A stretch of 64,000 bases of DNA from a virus (IMGVR_UViG_3300033143_001219:17106-81105), one strand, 5' to 3'; positions 54,644 to 61,720 are shown, counted from the first letter of the stretch. A program made the numbers and translations. Notes: generated by a model not told the origin, from the sequence alone.

Positions 54644-54985
54644 CTACCTCGCTAGTAACATGCAATCTAGGTCCGTTGTACCATCTCCTGCAGTAACATT
54701 TGGTCTATAGTAAAGTGCTATGTCTCTTACTGTTAAGAAGCCCGCTGCTGTTAGTGAGATTGCTGATCCTGTGCTATCTAGTAGTGTTGTCCACGCAGTG
54801 CCATCAAGGCTGCCTTCTAGTACAATAGTACCACCTGCGCCGAACGTTCCAGATACCTGAACAGTAGCAAATCTGTTGCTACTATTTGTATAAATATCAC
54901 CAGTATCGCCGTTTAACATAGTTGACCATGTTAATACAATATCTCGATTACTCTGTTTCTTCGTTGTTGCTACAATTACTGCCAT
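54644..54985 (-). CDS. Small beta-sandwich virion protein
   Basis: A 113-residue protein with strand-like segments (RFATVQVSGTFGAGGTIVLEG, SLDGTAWTTLLDS, VRDIALYYRPNVTAG), a pattern seen in fibronectin-like or receptor-binding head proteins of phages. GGGAGTTAAAA precedes the start, immediately after terL. Function not known. Confidence 0.5.
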   Translation of the reverse strand: MAVIVATTKKQSNRDIVLTWSTMLNGDTGDIYTNSSNRFATVQVSGTFGAGGTIVLEGSLDGTAWTTLLDSTGSAISLTAAGFLTVRDIALYYRPNVTAGDGTTDLDCMLLAR

Positions 54986-54987
54986 TT

Positions 54988-56280
54988 TTAACTCCCTATT
55001 GTATCTACATTATATGAATGTGTATACATTGCATATCTTAATGCGTCTGGTAAATGTGAATGTAAGTGACTAGGTCTTTCATTAAGTAAGCCTATTTTAT
55101 CATCCCATACATAATTATCTAATGCGTTTAGTAGTTCAGTACAGGACTTATCTATATATAACCTGTCATGTTCTATCATACTACTAACATACCCAACTCC
55201 ATCCAATACTGACTTCTTAGCATTTACTGTTGTTATATCGTAATCGTATGCTAAATCATATCGTGTTTGTTGTGCTGCTGAATCAATATATATAAAGTCT
55301 ATATCATACTCATCTATTAGTTCTTGCAATGCTTTAGCATAATCAGAAGTCGCTGCTTCCTTATGGTAATATTCGCCTAGTGCGTACCAGTCATGCCCGT
55401 CTGTTGCAAGGACAACGATTGCTGTTGGATCTCTGAAACCCATATCCATACCAGCTATTACATCTAATATTTCTAGTTTTGAGACATCAATATCAACAAC
55501 GTTAGCTTTATTAATGTTCCAGATCTGACCTTGCATCGCAATGAAGTCGCCTTCATATTCTTGTGCAAACTCTGCTGTACTCATTGACTTTCTAGCGTCT
55601 TCTATATCTTCTGGGTTAGATCTTGGATTATCTGCGTATGTACTGTGTATAGACGCCCATTTAGGGTACTTGTCACTAAACCCGCGTTTGTAGAAATCAT
55701 AGAACCAGTTCTTACCACGAGGAGTAGATATAAAGATACATTTACTATTTGGTTTATCTAGTGTTGGTCGTAGTTGAATGTTGAAAGCTTTTTCACCATC
55801 GTTGTTTAATGCACACTCATCGAATATGATTAAATCGTAGCTACGTCCTACTACACTATCCACTTGCGTAACAGAACCAACTCTTATAGTAGATTCATTA
55901 GCAAGCTCAATTATCTTGTCTTTAGCGTTACTTTTAGTAAGTTCAATATCAAACGTATTTATTAATTTACGTTGTATGTCCCAGCTTACAGCCGAAAGGC
56001 TGTAGTTTGGGGCTATAACCAGTATATTCATACCGGGAACTAAAGTAACTAAATGACCAATTATATTAGATATTAAACTCTTACCTGTACGTCTAGCTAG
56101 TACAGCGGTTACAAATCTATATCTTGGGTCTTGAATTGCGTTTATAAGTGCTATTTGTGGGGGTACTGGTGTAATTCCAAGTAGTTCTACGTATTTCTCA
56201 ATAGGTAGTTTAATAAATCGTTCTTCTTGTGTAAACTCAGTTAGCTCCGTGCCACTAATGTCTTCCCTGCTTATATCCAT
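54988..56280 (-). CDS. Terminase large subunit
   Basis: A 430-residue packaging motor. The ATPase has Walker A LARRTGKS (K67) and Walker B DLIIFDECA; the nuclease part has MDMGFRDPTAI, IYIDSAAQ and HLPDALRYA, the acidic clusters of the RNase H-like domain. It drives DNA into the prohead and cuts the concatemer. The upstream gene fits a small subunit. AAGGCTAAAT precedes the start. Length and motifs are complete. Confidence 0.93.
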   Translation of the reverse strand: MDISREDISGTELTEFTQEERFIKLPIEKYVELLGITPVPPQIALINAIQDPRYRFVTAVLARRTGKSLISNIIGHLVTLVPGMNILVIAPNYSLSAVSWDIQRKLINTFDIELTKSNAKDKIIELANESTIRVGSVTQVDSVVGRSYDLIIFDECALNNDGEKAFNIQLRPTLDKPNSKCIFISTPRGKNWFYDFYKRGFSDKYPKWASIHSTYADNPRSNPEDIEDARKSMSTAEFAQEYEGDFIAMQGQIWNINKANVVDIDVSKLEILDVIAGMDMGFRDPTAIVVLATDGHDWYALGEYYHKEAATSDYAKALQELIDEYDIDFIYIDSAAQQTRYDLAYDYDITTVNAKKSVLDGVGYVSSMIEHDRLYIDKSCTELLNALDNYVWDDKIGLLNERPSHLHSHLPDALRYAMYTHSYNVDTIGS

Positions 56281-56282
56281 AT

Positions 56283-56756
56283 TTAGCCTTCATCATCCCC
56301 TGTTAAATTCTTAAGAAGGTTAGTATAATTCTGGCCAAATTCAGCTTTAATGTTATTTTGTACGTTAGTTTGATTTAGCACGGGGGTAGCTTTATTTTCT
56401 GCTTGTATCACTTTAACTTCGTCCATACGCATTTTATGCACCATGACAAGTAAATCAGCGATATCCTTAGTAGATGACATCTCAGCTTCCTCTAATTCTT
56501 CTAGTTTTTTCTCAATAATATCAGTCATTGCCTGCGCAATCTTACCGCGATTAAAGTACCCCTGCTCTAAAAATACAGTATCAATATACTTTTTAGCTTC
56601 GCGTTTATTTAAGTATTGAATTACTTTTTCACGAGGCATACGCAGTTGATTTGATGTAGCACCTATATCATTGGTCATCAAATAATTATTTACTACTACT
56701 AACACTTCTGGTGCAAGCTTAACTCCTTCTTCAGCACTTAATAAATCCGTACCCAT
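56283..56756 (-). CDS. Terminase small subunit (putative)
   Basis: A 157-residue protein, first gene of the late operon. Its middle (TNDIGATSNQLRMPREKVIQYLNKREAKKYIDTVFLEQ) resembles the helix-turn-helix and following helix pair of terminase small subunits that recognise the packaging site, and the rest is helical with KKLEELEEAEM. It starts behind GGAGAAATATGTA and a good promoter and precedes terL by two bases. Confidence 0.75.
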   Translation of the reverse strand: MGTDLLSAEEGVKLAPEVLVVVNNYLMTNDIGATSNQLRMPREKVIQYLNKREAKKYIDTVFLEQGYFNRGKIAQAMTDIIEKKLEELEEAEMSSTKDIADLLVMVHKMRMDEVKVIQAENKATPVLNQTNVQNNIKAEFGQNYTNLLKNLTGDDEG

Positions 56757-56781
56757 TACATATTTCTCCTATTATTTTATT

Positions 56782-56810
56782 ATTATATCAAAAAAATTGC
56801 TGTATGTCTA
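56782..56810 (-). promoter_or_regulatory. Sigma-70-type promoter for the late operon
   Basis: Minus-strand TAGACA, 17 bases, TATAAT, then 28 bases to the terminase small subunit start. It matches the consensus at 11 of 12 positions and is read by host RNA polymerase, if no phage factor is needed. Confidence 0.8.
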
Positions 56811-56893
56811 GCCTAAAAGTTAAAAATTTTACATATCTAAATTTATATTGTTACAAAGTTTCAAATATCGATCAAGCAACTAAAAAATAATAC

Positions 56894-56922
56894 TTGACAT
56901 TCTAGTTAAATGCGAGTATAAT
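56894..56922 (+). promoter_or_regulatory. Perfect sigma-70-type promoter for the small-gene operon
   Basis: TTGACA (56,894-56,899), a 17-base spacer and TATAAT (56,917-56,922), followed after ~30 bases by AAAAAGGAGAAGG and the ATG of the first small gene. Full consensus suggests strong early transcription by the host polymerase. Confidence 0.9.
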
Positions 56923-56963
56923 TACTTAAATAATTAGAGAAATAATATAAAAAGGAGAAGGTA

Positions 56964-57107
56964 ATGGGTTTTAATTTAGTGGCATTTTTTGAAGAGTTAA
57001 ACTTAATAATAAATAATACGGAGTATAGTGAAGCTGAAAGACTAGAAGCTATAGCAGCAGAAGTTACGTGGCAACAAAAATATGCTTTGCAATGTGGTCA
57101 GATATGA
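56964..57107 (+). CDS. 47-residue protein, first gene of the early operon
   Basis: Starts at ATG 56964 after a very strong AAGGAG and lies directly behind the consensus promoter. It encodes an acidic helical peptide (NLVAFFEELNLIINN, EAERLEAIAAEVTWQQK) and ends QCGQI. No family recognised. The stop overlaps the next start (ATGA). Too short for routine gene calling but well supported by signals. Confidence 0.65.
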   Translation: MGFNLVAFFEELNLIINNTEYSEAERLEAIAAEVTWQQKYALQCGQI

Positions 57108-57283
57108 GTAAAATAACAGTAGCAGATCATGGATTTGAAAAGGGTGATATTCTTGAGGTTAAAGTACATAATAGCTTCTGGAAGGTTTTATGGCACTGGG
57201 TAGCAAGAAAGGATTTAAAGAGAAGTACTAAATATACAATAACAAATGTAACTAATACAGAGTTTACTATAGATTATGCTTAG
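57104..57283 (+). CDS. 59-residue small protein
   Basis: ATG 57104 overlaps the upstream stop as ATGA; a GTG 36 bases earlier in frame would lie inside the previous gene. The sequence (MSKITVADHGFEKGDILEVKV, TKYTITNVTNTEFTI) looks like a small SH3-type beta barrel. Host-takeover proteins are often of this size; no function can be given. Confidence 0.6.
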   Translation: MSKITVADHGFEKGDILEVKVHNSFWKVLWHWVARKDLKRSTKYTITNVTNTEFTIDYA

Positions 57284-57614
57284 CGCTTATTTTGTGCCAT
57301 TAAAAGAAGACGTACCAGGTTATGGTGGACATATTATGTTTCTGCAGACTATGCATGGTAGAACAGATATATTTAGAGGTAGTACATATCCTGAAGCTAA
57401 ACCTTCACAGTCTAGAATAGGTATGCTTGATATGGACGTTGATGAGAAATTAATAACTCAATGGTGTTACGCTCATTTTAAACCTTGTGCAAAACATCCT
57501 GCTATTTATAAAGTTAATTTAGAAACTATGCAACGAGAGCTATATATGGATGATTATATTGAAGATTTTGTAACTAAACACTATGATGAAATTGTGGAGA
57601 GATTAAATGCTTAA
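57276..57614 (+). CDS. Hypothetical protein, 112 aa
   Basis: Overlaps the previous gene by eight bases. It has aromatic and Pro/Gly-rich N-terminal part (YFVPLKEDVPGYGGHIMFLQT), a Cys/His patch (WCYAHFKPCAKHP) and an acidic C-terminal helix. The cysteines and histidines could bind a metal, but no known motif is matched. Confidence 0.55.
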   Translation: MLSAYFVPLKEDVPGYGGHIMFLQTMHGRTDIFRGSTYPEAKPSQSRIGMLDMDVDEKLITQWCYAHFKPCAKHPAIYKVNLETMQRELYMDDYIEDFVTKHYDEIVERLNA

Positions 57615-57849
57615 ACAATTCTTAGGATTAAAAGGTAGCTGGAAATGGGCATGTAGACAAATGGCTGCTGGATATATTGTGAAGCCAAAAAATATTACAG
57701 GTGTTGTAAAATATAAAGTAGATACTGAAGGACAACGTAGAATATTATTTACCTTTAGTAAGGTAATATCAAAAAGTACAAAATGGGAAAATGCAATTAT
57801 ATTCTTATCAGATTTTGAAATAGAGTGGGAGTTAGTTGAGGGATTATGA
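57607..57849 (+). CDS. Hypothetical protein, 80 aa
   Basis: Basic N-terminal helix (LKQFLGLKGSWKWACRQMA), then beta-type segments ending in DFEIEWELVEGL. GAGAGATTAA precedes the start, overlapping the previous gene by eight bases. No family recognised. Confidence 0.55.
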   Translation: MLKQFLGLKGSWKWACRQMAAGYIVKPKNITGVVKYKVDTEGQRRILFTFSKVISKSTKWENAIIFLSDFEIEWELVEGL

Positions 57850-58232
57850 AAATACTAAGTAAAGGAACAGATGGTGGGGATAAGTCAAACGTAGTAGGTT
57901 ATTGGCTAGTAGAGATTAAACCATTATTCTCTATAGTACTATTACGATTTGGGAAGGGTTCGAGAGAGTGTTACCATAATCATGCGTTTCACGCATTAAC
58001 ATGGTTCCTTAAGGGCGAAGTAGATGAACATCACACGGATGGGAGAATAATAAATTGGAAACCTTCTCTAAAACCAAAAATAACTAAAAAGGACTGCTTC
58101 CACAAAGTATATGCGTTGGAAACGACTTGGGCTATTAGTTTTAGAGGACCTTGGGATAAAACGTGGAAAGAATATAATCCTACAACTGAGAAAGAAACTA
58201 CATTAACAAATGGAAGGGTGGTAGTAAAATGA
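57846..58232 (+). CDS. Cupin-like protein
   Basis: A 128-residue protein. The pattern RECYHNHAFHALTWFLKGEVDEHH carries the H-x-H...G of cupin motif 1, where a mostly beta barrel binds a metal, and the later FHKVYALETTWAISFRGP would be motif 2. Cupins have many roles (oxygenases, isomerases, sugar or nucleotide binding), so the reaction cannot be told. GAGGGATT precedes the start. Confidence 0.6.
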   Translation: MKILSKGTDGGDKSNVVGYWLVEIKPLFSIVLLRFGKGSRECYHNHAFHALTWFLKGEVDEHHTDGRIINWKPSLKPKITKKDCFHKVYALETTWAISFRGPWDKTWKEYNPTTEKETTLTNGRVVVK

Positions 58233-58414
58233 GTTATATGAGTCAAGATGAAATGAAAAAACTAGATAAGTTATTAACTTATAAAGATTGTATTAATGAT
58301 ACATTAAGTTGCTGGAGAGCCACAAGAATTAATGGTGCTTCTGCAAGTTTAGCTTGTGATGGTAATATTAGTATCCCATTATTAAAAGCATTTGATAAGG
58401 TAAGGGAATTATGA
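58229..58414 (+). CDS. Hypothetical protein, 61 aa
   Basis: Starts on an ATGA overlap after AAGGGTGGTAGTAAA. A helical N-terminus (SQDEMKKLDKLLTYK) is followed by an Ala/Ser-rich segment with two cysteines. No family recognised. Confidence 0.5.
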   Translation: MSYMSQDEMKKLDKLLTYKDCINDTLSCWRATRINGASASLACDGNISIPLLKAFDKVREL

Positions 58415-58695
58415 AACGTGAAAATATAATACTAACAGTGATAGTAATTATTATAGCATTATTTATATACAAGGTAGGGAAGAGTTATAATGACTTTCAA
58501 GTAAAGTTTAGTAAGGCAGAAATTATTAATGCTGAATATATACTTTTAGAACATGACTCAACACATAATTGCAAGACAGTTAGTATTAAAGGCATTATGA
58601 AAGATGGGATTATATCAAACAAAGAATATGATAAGTTTAAAAAAGATTGTAAACTTGCTCAAAGTCAAGAGATTAAGGGTAGGTTAAAATGGTAA
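58411..58695 (+). CDS. Membrane-anchored small protein, 94 aa
   Basis: An N-terminal transmembrane helix (IILTVIVIIIALFIYKVG, about residues 5-22) is followed by a Lys-rich soluble domain with two cysteines. AAGGGAATT precedes the start. Possibly acts at the inner membrane early in infection, but this is inference from its operon. Confidence 0.55.
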   Translation: MKRENIILTVIVIIIALFIYKVGKSYNDFQVKFSKAEIINAEYILLEHDSTHNCKTVSIKGIMKDGIISNKEYDKFKKDCKLAQSQEIKGRLKW

Positions 58696-59033
58696 GAACT
58701 AAAATAAGAATAATAGGTAATAAAAAATATTGTATATATTGTGCAGAACCTTCGAAGAGAGATTCAGATGGTTCACAACATAATAATGACTATATTGAGT
58801 TTGATGTTTGTAATTGTTATGGTGCTAAGAAGGCAGTGGACATTAAGCAGGAAATTGATGGTAGATGGATGGATATTGAGGATCTGCCTAAGATACATAA
58901 GTATAAACTTGATAAAATGCAATTTGATATAGAATTAAAAGAATTACGCGATAAGTGGGGCGTTGAAACACCTAAGAACCCATATGAGGGTGATGTTGAG
59001 TCTGCTCCAAATAAGAAGACAAGGATAAAATAA
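58689..59033 (+). CDS. Zinc-ribbon-like small protein, 114 aa
   Basis: Residues 14-17 form CIYC and residues ~41-43 CNC, a spacing that could bind zinc. The C-terminal half is Lys/Glu-rich and helical (LDKMQFDIELKELRDKW) with a basic end. AAGGGTAGGTTAAA precedes the start. No family recognised; regulators often look like this. Confidence 0.55.
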   Translation: MVRTKIRIIGNKKYCIYCAEPSKRDSDGSQHNNDYIEFDVCNCYGAKKAVDIKQEIDGRWMDIEDLPKIHKYKLDKMQFDIELKELRDKWGVETPKNPYEGDVESAPNKKTRIK

Positions 59034-59377
59034 TGGATCCAAAAATAAAGCACAGTGTAATTGCAATAGAGAAATTAACTTCACGCATTGAGTTTAGGGA
59101 GATTGATTTACAATTCAAAGAAAAAATTACATTAGATAATGAATATAAATTATTAGAATTTATTAAACCTTTTATTAAATCACAATACTATAATAGGTAT
59201 AAGAATGCTTCTAGTTATATAGAATCTGTTATACATCTTCCATACGTGAGAAATGAAGTTATTAAAAACTTAGAAAATAGACTGGGCTGGGAAACTAAAG
59301 AGGTTACTCTATTACAAAAGAAAATTAAATTACATAATAAATTGCCTTGGTGGAAAAGATTGAAGAGGATTAAATAA
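59033..59377 (+). CDS. Hypothetical basic protein, 114 aa
   Basis: A mostly helical, Lys/Arg-rich protein (KIKHSVIAIEKLTSRIEFREIDLQ, LLQKKIKLHNKLPWWKRLKRIK). AAGGATAAAATA precedes the start. The basic, aromatic C-terminus might contact nucleic acid or membrane. No family recognised. Confidence 0.5.
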   Translation: MDPKIKHSVIAIEKLTSRIEFREIDLQFKEKITLDNEYKLLEFIKPFIKSQYYNRYKNASSYIESVIHLPYVRNEVIKNLENRLGWETKEVTLLQKKIKLHNKLPWWKRLKRIK

Positions 59378-59550
59378 TGGAACACATTAAAGAAATAGTA
59401 TTATTAACTGTAGCTAAAGTAGATATACTTAAAATTAAAGCGGATCACTATACTTGGAGTGCTTTATTATCTAATACTGATCGTGAATCTTTAGAGTCTA
59501 CTTTAGCTAATATTAATAATTTATTAAAGGAATTAAGTGATGAATCATAG
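59377..59550 (+). CDS. 57-residue helical protein
   Basis: Starts on a TAATG overlap with the previous stop and ends 11 bases inside the next gene. The peptide is amphipathic (EHIKEIVLLTVAKVDILKIK, LESTLANINNLLKELSD). Supported by continuous spacing in the operon; function unknown. Confidence 0.55.
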   Translation: MEHIKEIVLLTVAKVDILKIKADHYTWSALLSNTDRESLESTLANINNLLKELSDES

Positions 59551-59893
59551 TAAGAAAATAGAATGGATGCACAAGTATGCAGCAGACCATAACGTAGTAT
59601 TAACATTAGAAGGTGAGTGTGGATTCGGTCGTGAATGCGTAGGCATTTTACTGAATGAGTCTTATCCGGACTACCCAGAAGAAGTTTGGGTACCTGATGA
59701 CGCATATCATAAACATGCTTGCGTTGCTGTATTAGGGCGCGGGGAAGATGCCGAGAATCAATTATATTTGTGGTTACAATGGTTTAATAAACATAAGTAT
59801 ATACCAGTTGAAACTAAATTAGAAAATCCTCCTGATGACTATATTAGTTTAATGTTTGGTCGCGATAGTCATAAGGATATGGTAAAACAATGA
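59540..59893 (+). CDS. Hypothetical protein, 117 aa
   Basis: ATG 59540 has AAAGGAATTAAGTG upstream; a GTG three bases earlier gives one extra residue. The protein has KIEWMHKYAADHNVVLTLEG, a GFGRECVGILL strand with SYPDYPEEVWVPDDAYHKHAC, and a Trp-rich helix. It looks like a compact alpha/beta domain of unknown family. Confidence 0.55.
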   Translation: MNHSKKIEWMHKYAADHNVVLTLEGECGFGRECVGILLNESYPDYPEEVWVPDDAYHKHACVAVLGRGEDAENQLYLWLQWFNKHKYIPVETKLENPPDDYISLMFGRDSHKDMVKQ

Positions 59894-60078
59894 GATTTGA
59901 AATATATAGTATGAAAGGGGGATTTACTGCGGAAGCGTGTGATACTGAAAGTGCTGAAGCATATAAAGTAACAGGTGTAGGTAAGACAATCAGTCTCGCG
60001 GTTGATGATGCACTTGTTGAACTTGGGAGGTTTAAGACAAAATGTTTAAAATTAAACGATTCTTCTGCTTGCATTTAA
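59890..60078 (+). CDS. Hypothetical protein, 62 aa
   Basis: Begins on an ATGA overlap after AAGGATATGG. The sequence (MRFEIYSMKGGFTAEACDTE, VTGVGKTISLAVDDALVELG) is a strand-strand-helix type with a GVGKTISL turn that resembles but is not a Walker A motif. No family recognised. Confidence 0.5.
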   Translation: MRFEIYSMKGGFTAEACDTESAEAYKVTGVGKTISLAVDDALVELGRFKTKCLKLNDSSACI

Positions 60079-60191
60079 ATTGGACTAGTAGTTATCAACT
60101 TATGTATGGTTATAGATTCTATAGGTGTTGTGATTGTGGGAAATTAAAAGAATTTAATGTATATAATCCGCCAATTAACTACGACTCCTGA
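60042..60191 (+). CDS. 49-residue cysteine-containing protein
   Basis: Starts at ATG 60042 behind GGGAGGTTTAAGAC and overlaps the preceding gene by 37 bases. A basic, aromatic sequence (FKIKRFFCLHLNW, YGYRFYRCCDCGK) with CCDC could be a half zinc knuckle. Last gene of the operon. Confidence 0.5.
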   Translation: MFKIKRFFCLHLNWTSSYQLMYGYRFYRCCDCGKLKEFNVYNPPINYDS

Positions 60192-60252
60192 TAGGCACCT
60201 TGTAGCGAAACTCAGTTTCTTTGGATACCGTACGTGCGGAGGGGTGTAGAGA

Positions 60253-60287
60253 GGGAGGGTTAGACTGAGTCTAATAACCGCCCCCTA
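60253..60287. terminator. Structured intergenic hairpin at a convergent gene end
   Basis: TTAGAC-TGA-GTCTAA forms the top of a stem extended by GGGAGGG on one side and CCGCCCCC on the other with a small bulge; TCTCCTTTTATT follows. A second hairpin (GAAACT-C-AGTTTC) lies at 60,207-60,219. Together they probably end the small-gene operon and its convergent neighbour. Confidence 0.55.
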
Positions 60288-60313
60288 CCATAGTCTCCTT
60301 TTATTGTCAACCC

Positions 60314-60697
60314 CTAAATAAATGCATTGTTGGCATGGTTTTTGAATGCAAAATTCTGTTCTGATATATTCGTGTCACGAATAACCACACTCATAAGAGG
60401 GCAATTATTATCATGCTCGGTTCCGAAGGCTGCGTGACATATCTCATGGAATACAACGTGACGAATGGCATCAGCTTTCATTGTCAACGTGGTCGCTGGA
60501 ATCCAGATAATGCAATCACGAATTCTAGCTGTTCCGAGAACTCCCGCTTGAATGCAATCGGTAATTCTCACATCAATGCGCGGCAACTCTGCCAGCTTCT
60601 TAGCTTCATAGATGAAGCCCATCACAATACGGCGCAGCTTATACGTGTCGCTATTCATATCTCGGTTATGGTGACGTGATGCAGTTTTATTTTTCAT
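60314..60697 (-). CDS. HExxH putative metallopeptidase, 127 aa
   Basis: From ATG 60697, preceded by AAGGATTTTTGAAG; an in-frame ATG at 60751 would run through a strong hairpin and is unlikely. The C-terminal third contains VVFHEICHAAFGTEHDN: H84-E85-x-x-H88, with H95 as possible third zinc ligand, as in small zincins. The N-terminus is basic (RHHNRDMNSDTYKLRRIV). SprT/Wss1-like or host-protein-targeting peptidases have this build. Substrate unknown. It has a different codon look (more G and C) from the late genes. Confidence 0.6.
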   Translation of the reverse strand: MKNKTASRHHNRDMNSDTYKLRRIVMGFIYEAKKLAELPRIDVRITDCIQAGVLGTARIRDCIIWIPATTLTMKADAIRHVVFHEICHAAFGTEHDNNCPLMSVVIRDTNISEQNFAFKNHANNAFI

Positions 60698-60711
60698 CTT
60701 CAAAAATCCTT

Positions 60712-60725
60712 GCCCCCGAAGGGGC
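60712..60725 (-). terminator. UUCG-tetraloop hairpin between two minus-strand genes
   Basis: On the minus strand GCCCC-TTCG-GGGGC folds into a very stable five-pair stem with a C(UUCG)G loop, followed by AAGGATTTTT. It may attenuate transcription into the metallopeptidase-like gene, whose AAGGA ribosome-binding site follows directly. Confidence 0.65.
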
Positions 60726-60731
60726 TGTTGA

Positions 60732-60926
60732 TTACTTCGTAACTTCGTCAAAATATTCAGAGGCAGCGGTCAAATCTTGATTGAAATAATGACCCCAATA
60801 GCAGCTGGCTTTGGTATCACCTTCAAAGATTGAATAAGACCAAACAACATACTGACCGTTGAACTTGGCTAATACTTTGCCCTTCATTGCTTCGAAAACT
60901 TTCGCACCATTTTGTAACTCTAACAT
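60732..60926 (-). CDS. Small beta-rich protein, 64 aa
   Basis: Sequence MLELQNGAKVFEAMKGKVLAK then FNGQYVVWSYSIFEGDTKASCYWGHYFNQ; an aromatic, strand-forming protein of unknown family. It has its own promoter and the leader AAACGGGAGAAGTAAA, which resembles that of two tiny plus-strand genes further right. Possibly an early host-acting protein. Confidence 0.6.
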   Translation of the reverse strand: MLELQNGAKVFEAMKGKVLAKFNGQYVVWSYSIFEGDTKASCYWGHYFNQDLTAASEYFDEVTK

Positions 60927-60958
60927 TTTACTTCTCCCGTTTGTTAATTTCTATATTA

Positions 60959-60986
60959 ATTATAGCAGCTGATCCCCATTTGTCTA
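60959..60986 (-). promoter_or_regulatory. Sigma-70-type promoter for the 60,926 gene
   Basis: Minus-strand TAGACA, 16 bases and TATAAT (60,964-60,959). The transcript leader contains AACAAACGGGAGAAG, the same AAACGGGAGA block found behind the promoters at 61,599 and 62,202. Confidence 0.7.
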
Positions 60987-61039
60987 CCACCTCAGTGAAA
61001 ATAAACCATTTATTTATGGTCAATTATTGACCACATCTA

Positions 61040-61075
61040 TATTAGCATATTAGAATATTATAATATGCTTGCGCC
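61040..61075. repeat. AT-palindrome repeat, copy 1, ending TTGCGCC
   Basis: ATATTAGCATATTAGAATAT followed by TATAATATGC and TTGCGCC. Built from TTAGNATAT and ATATNCTAA half-sites that recur throughout 61,040-62,755. The TGCGCC ends at 61,075. Confidence 0.8.
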
Positions 61076-61099
61076 AATTTTACCATACCAACCCCCTAC

Positions 61100-61129
61100 T
61101 TGTCAATACCTATATATGGGTATTGACAA
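61100..61129. repeat. Inverted repeat TTGTCAATACC / GGTATTGACAA
   Basis: Perfect 11-base arms separated by TATATATG. The 18 bases from CCCCTACTTGTCAATACC are repeated exactly at 62,603-62,620. Each arm contains TTGACA reading outward, so it can be a pair of -35-like sites or a repressor operator. Confidence 0.8.
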
Positions 61130-61136
61130 ATAAACT

Positions 61137-61223
61137 TGGCACGAGGATTGCATGCCACCTATGCAAGACGCATGCCACATTAGAATATTATAATATACTA
61201 CTAGACAAGCAAGATGCGTGCCA
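61137..61223. promoter_or_regulatory. Three sigma-54-like -24/-12 elements
   Basis: Plus strand 61,137-61,152 TGGCACG-N4-TTGCA; minus strand 61,177-61,162 TGGCATG-N4-TTGCA; minus strand 61,223-61,208 TGGCACG-N4-TTGCT. All keep the invariant GG-N10-GC spacing of RpoN promoters. Two point left towards the 60,926 gene and one points right. They may instead be a shared protein-binding site. Confidence 0.45.
61178..61204. repeat. AT-palindrome repeat, copy 2
   Basis: ATTAGAATATTATAATATAC followed by TACTAG, closely matching copy 1 and the copies at 62,450 and 62,670 but lacking TGCGCC. It lies between two of the sigma-54-like elements. Confidence 0.75.
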
Positions 61224-61351
61224 ACAGATGCTAAGTCATTGATTTATAAGGCTATCTTTGTGTGCCACGAACTCACCCTAACATAGGCAATCATAAAGGG
61301 TACTCCAAGTGGGCTGAGACAGGCTGACAAGAGCTTAGGATTGATAAAAAC

Positions 61352-61399
61352 TTGGCACGGTTTGTGAATGAGAACGATTCGCATCAAGAATCGTGCCAA
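61352..61399. repeat. Nested inverted repeat TTGGCACG ... CGTGCCAA
   Basis: TTGGCACG (61,352-61,359) and CGTGCCAA (61,392-61,399) face each other, and within them CGATTC-GCATCAA-GAATCG is a second inverted repeat. The right part on the minus strand, TTGGCACGATTCTTGATG, is nearly identical to plus-strand 62,782-62,799. Confidence 0.6.
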
Positions 61400-61400
61400 C

Positions 61401-61559
61401 AGCATATGATTATATTATTATATTCTAATATAGATCTTCATTAGAATATTATTATATTAGACTATTCTAATATGCTTGGTATATTAGAATATGGGTATAT
61501 TAGAATATGCTAATATTGCGCCGTACCCTATATAAGCAAATGCTAATATACTAATATAC
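61401..61559. repeat. AT-palindrome array, block with at least four units
   Basis: Successive units of TATATTCTAATATAG, ATTAGAATATTATTATATTA, CTATTCTAATATGC, TATATTAGAATATG (twice) and GCTAATATTGCGCC (GCGCC at 61,518-61,522), then GCTAATATACTAATATACC. It ends 17 bases before the promoter of the tiny-gene operon, so a role in its control is likely. Confidence 0.75.
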
Positions 61560-61576
61560 CGTTCGTCGGATAGGTG

Positions 61577-61604
61577 TTGACACTGGGGGCTAATTTGCTA
61601 TAAT
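61577..61604 (+). promoter_or_regulatory. Sigma-70-type promoter for the tiny membrane-peptide operon
   Basis: TTGACA (61,577-61,582), 16 bases, TATAAT (61,599-61,604). The leader TACTACATTGAAACGGGAGA matches the one behind the 62,202 promoter and supplies a GGGAG ribosome-binding site. Confidence 0.8.
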
Positions 61605-61630
61605 TACTACATTGAAACGGGAGATACAAA

Positions 61631-61720
61631 ATGTTAAACAAATTATTTATTCTTATTATTTTAGTCGGCGTTCCTTTATGGTTTGGCCTTTCTTCATTTG
61701 CTCACTTAGCGGGGTTATAA
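61631..61720 (+). CDS. 29-residue membrane peptide
   Basis: Starts MLNKLFILIILVGVPLWFGL and ends AHLAGL: a single hydrophobic helix with a basic N-terminus. It follows the promoter and the AAACGGGAGA leader with ribosome-binding site GGGAG. Peptides of this type act on membranes or membrane proteins. Too short for standard gene callers; signals support it. Confidence 0.65.
   Translation: MLNKLFILIILVGVPLWFGLSSFAHLAGL

Noticed and set aside
57068-57103. GTG start upstream of ATG 57,104
   Set aside because: The added 12 codons lie wholly inside the preceding 47-residue gene and lack a ribosome-binding site, whereas the ATGA overlap is the pattern used throughout this operon.
61205-61350. tRNA or other structural RNA gene
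   Set aside because: No T-arm, anticodon-arm or acceptor pairing could be found; the segment shows only scattered TGGCAC-type motifs.
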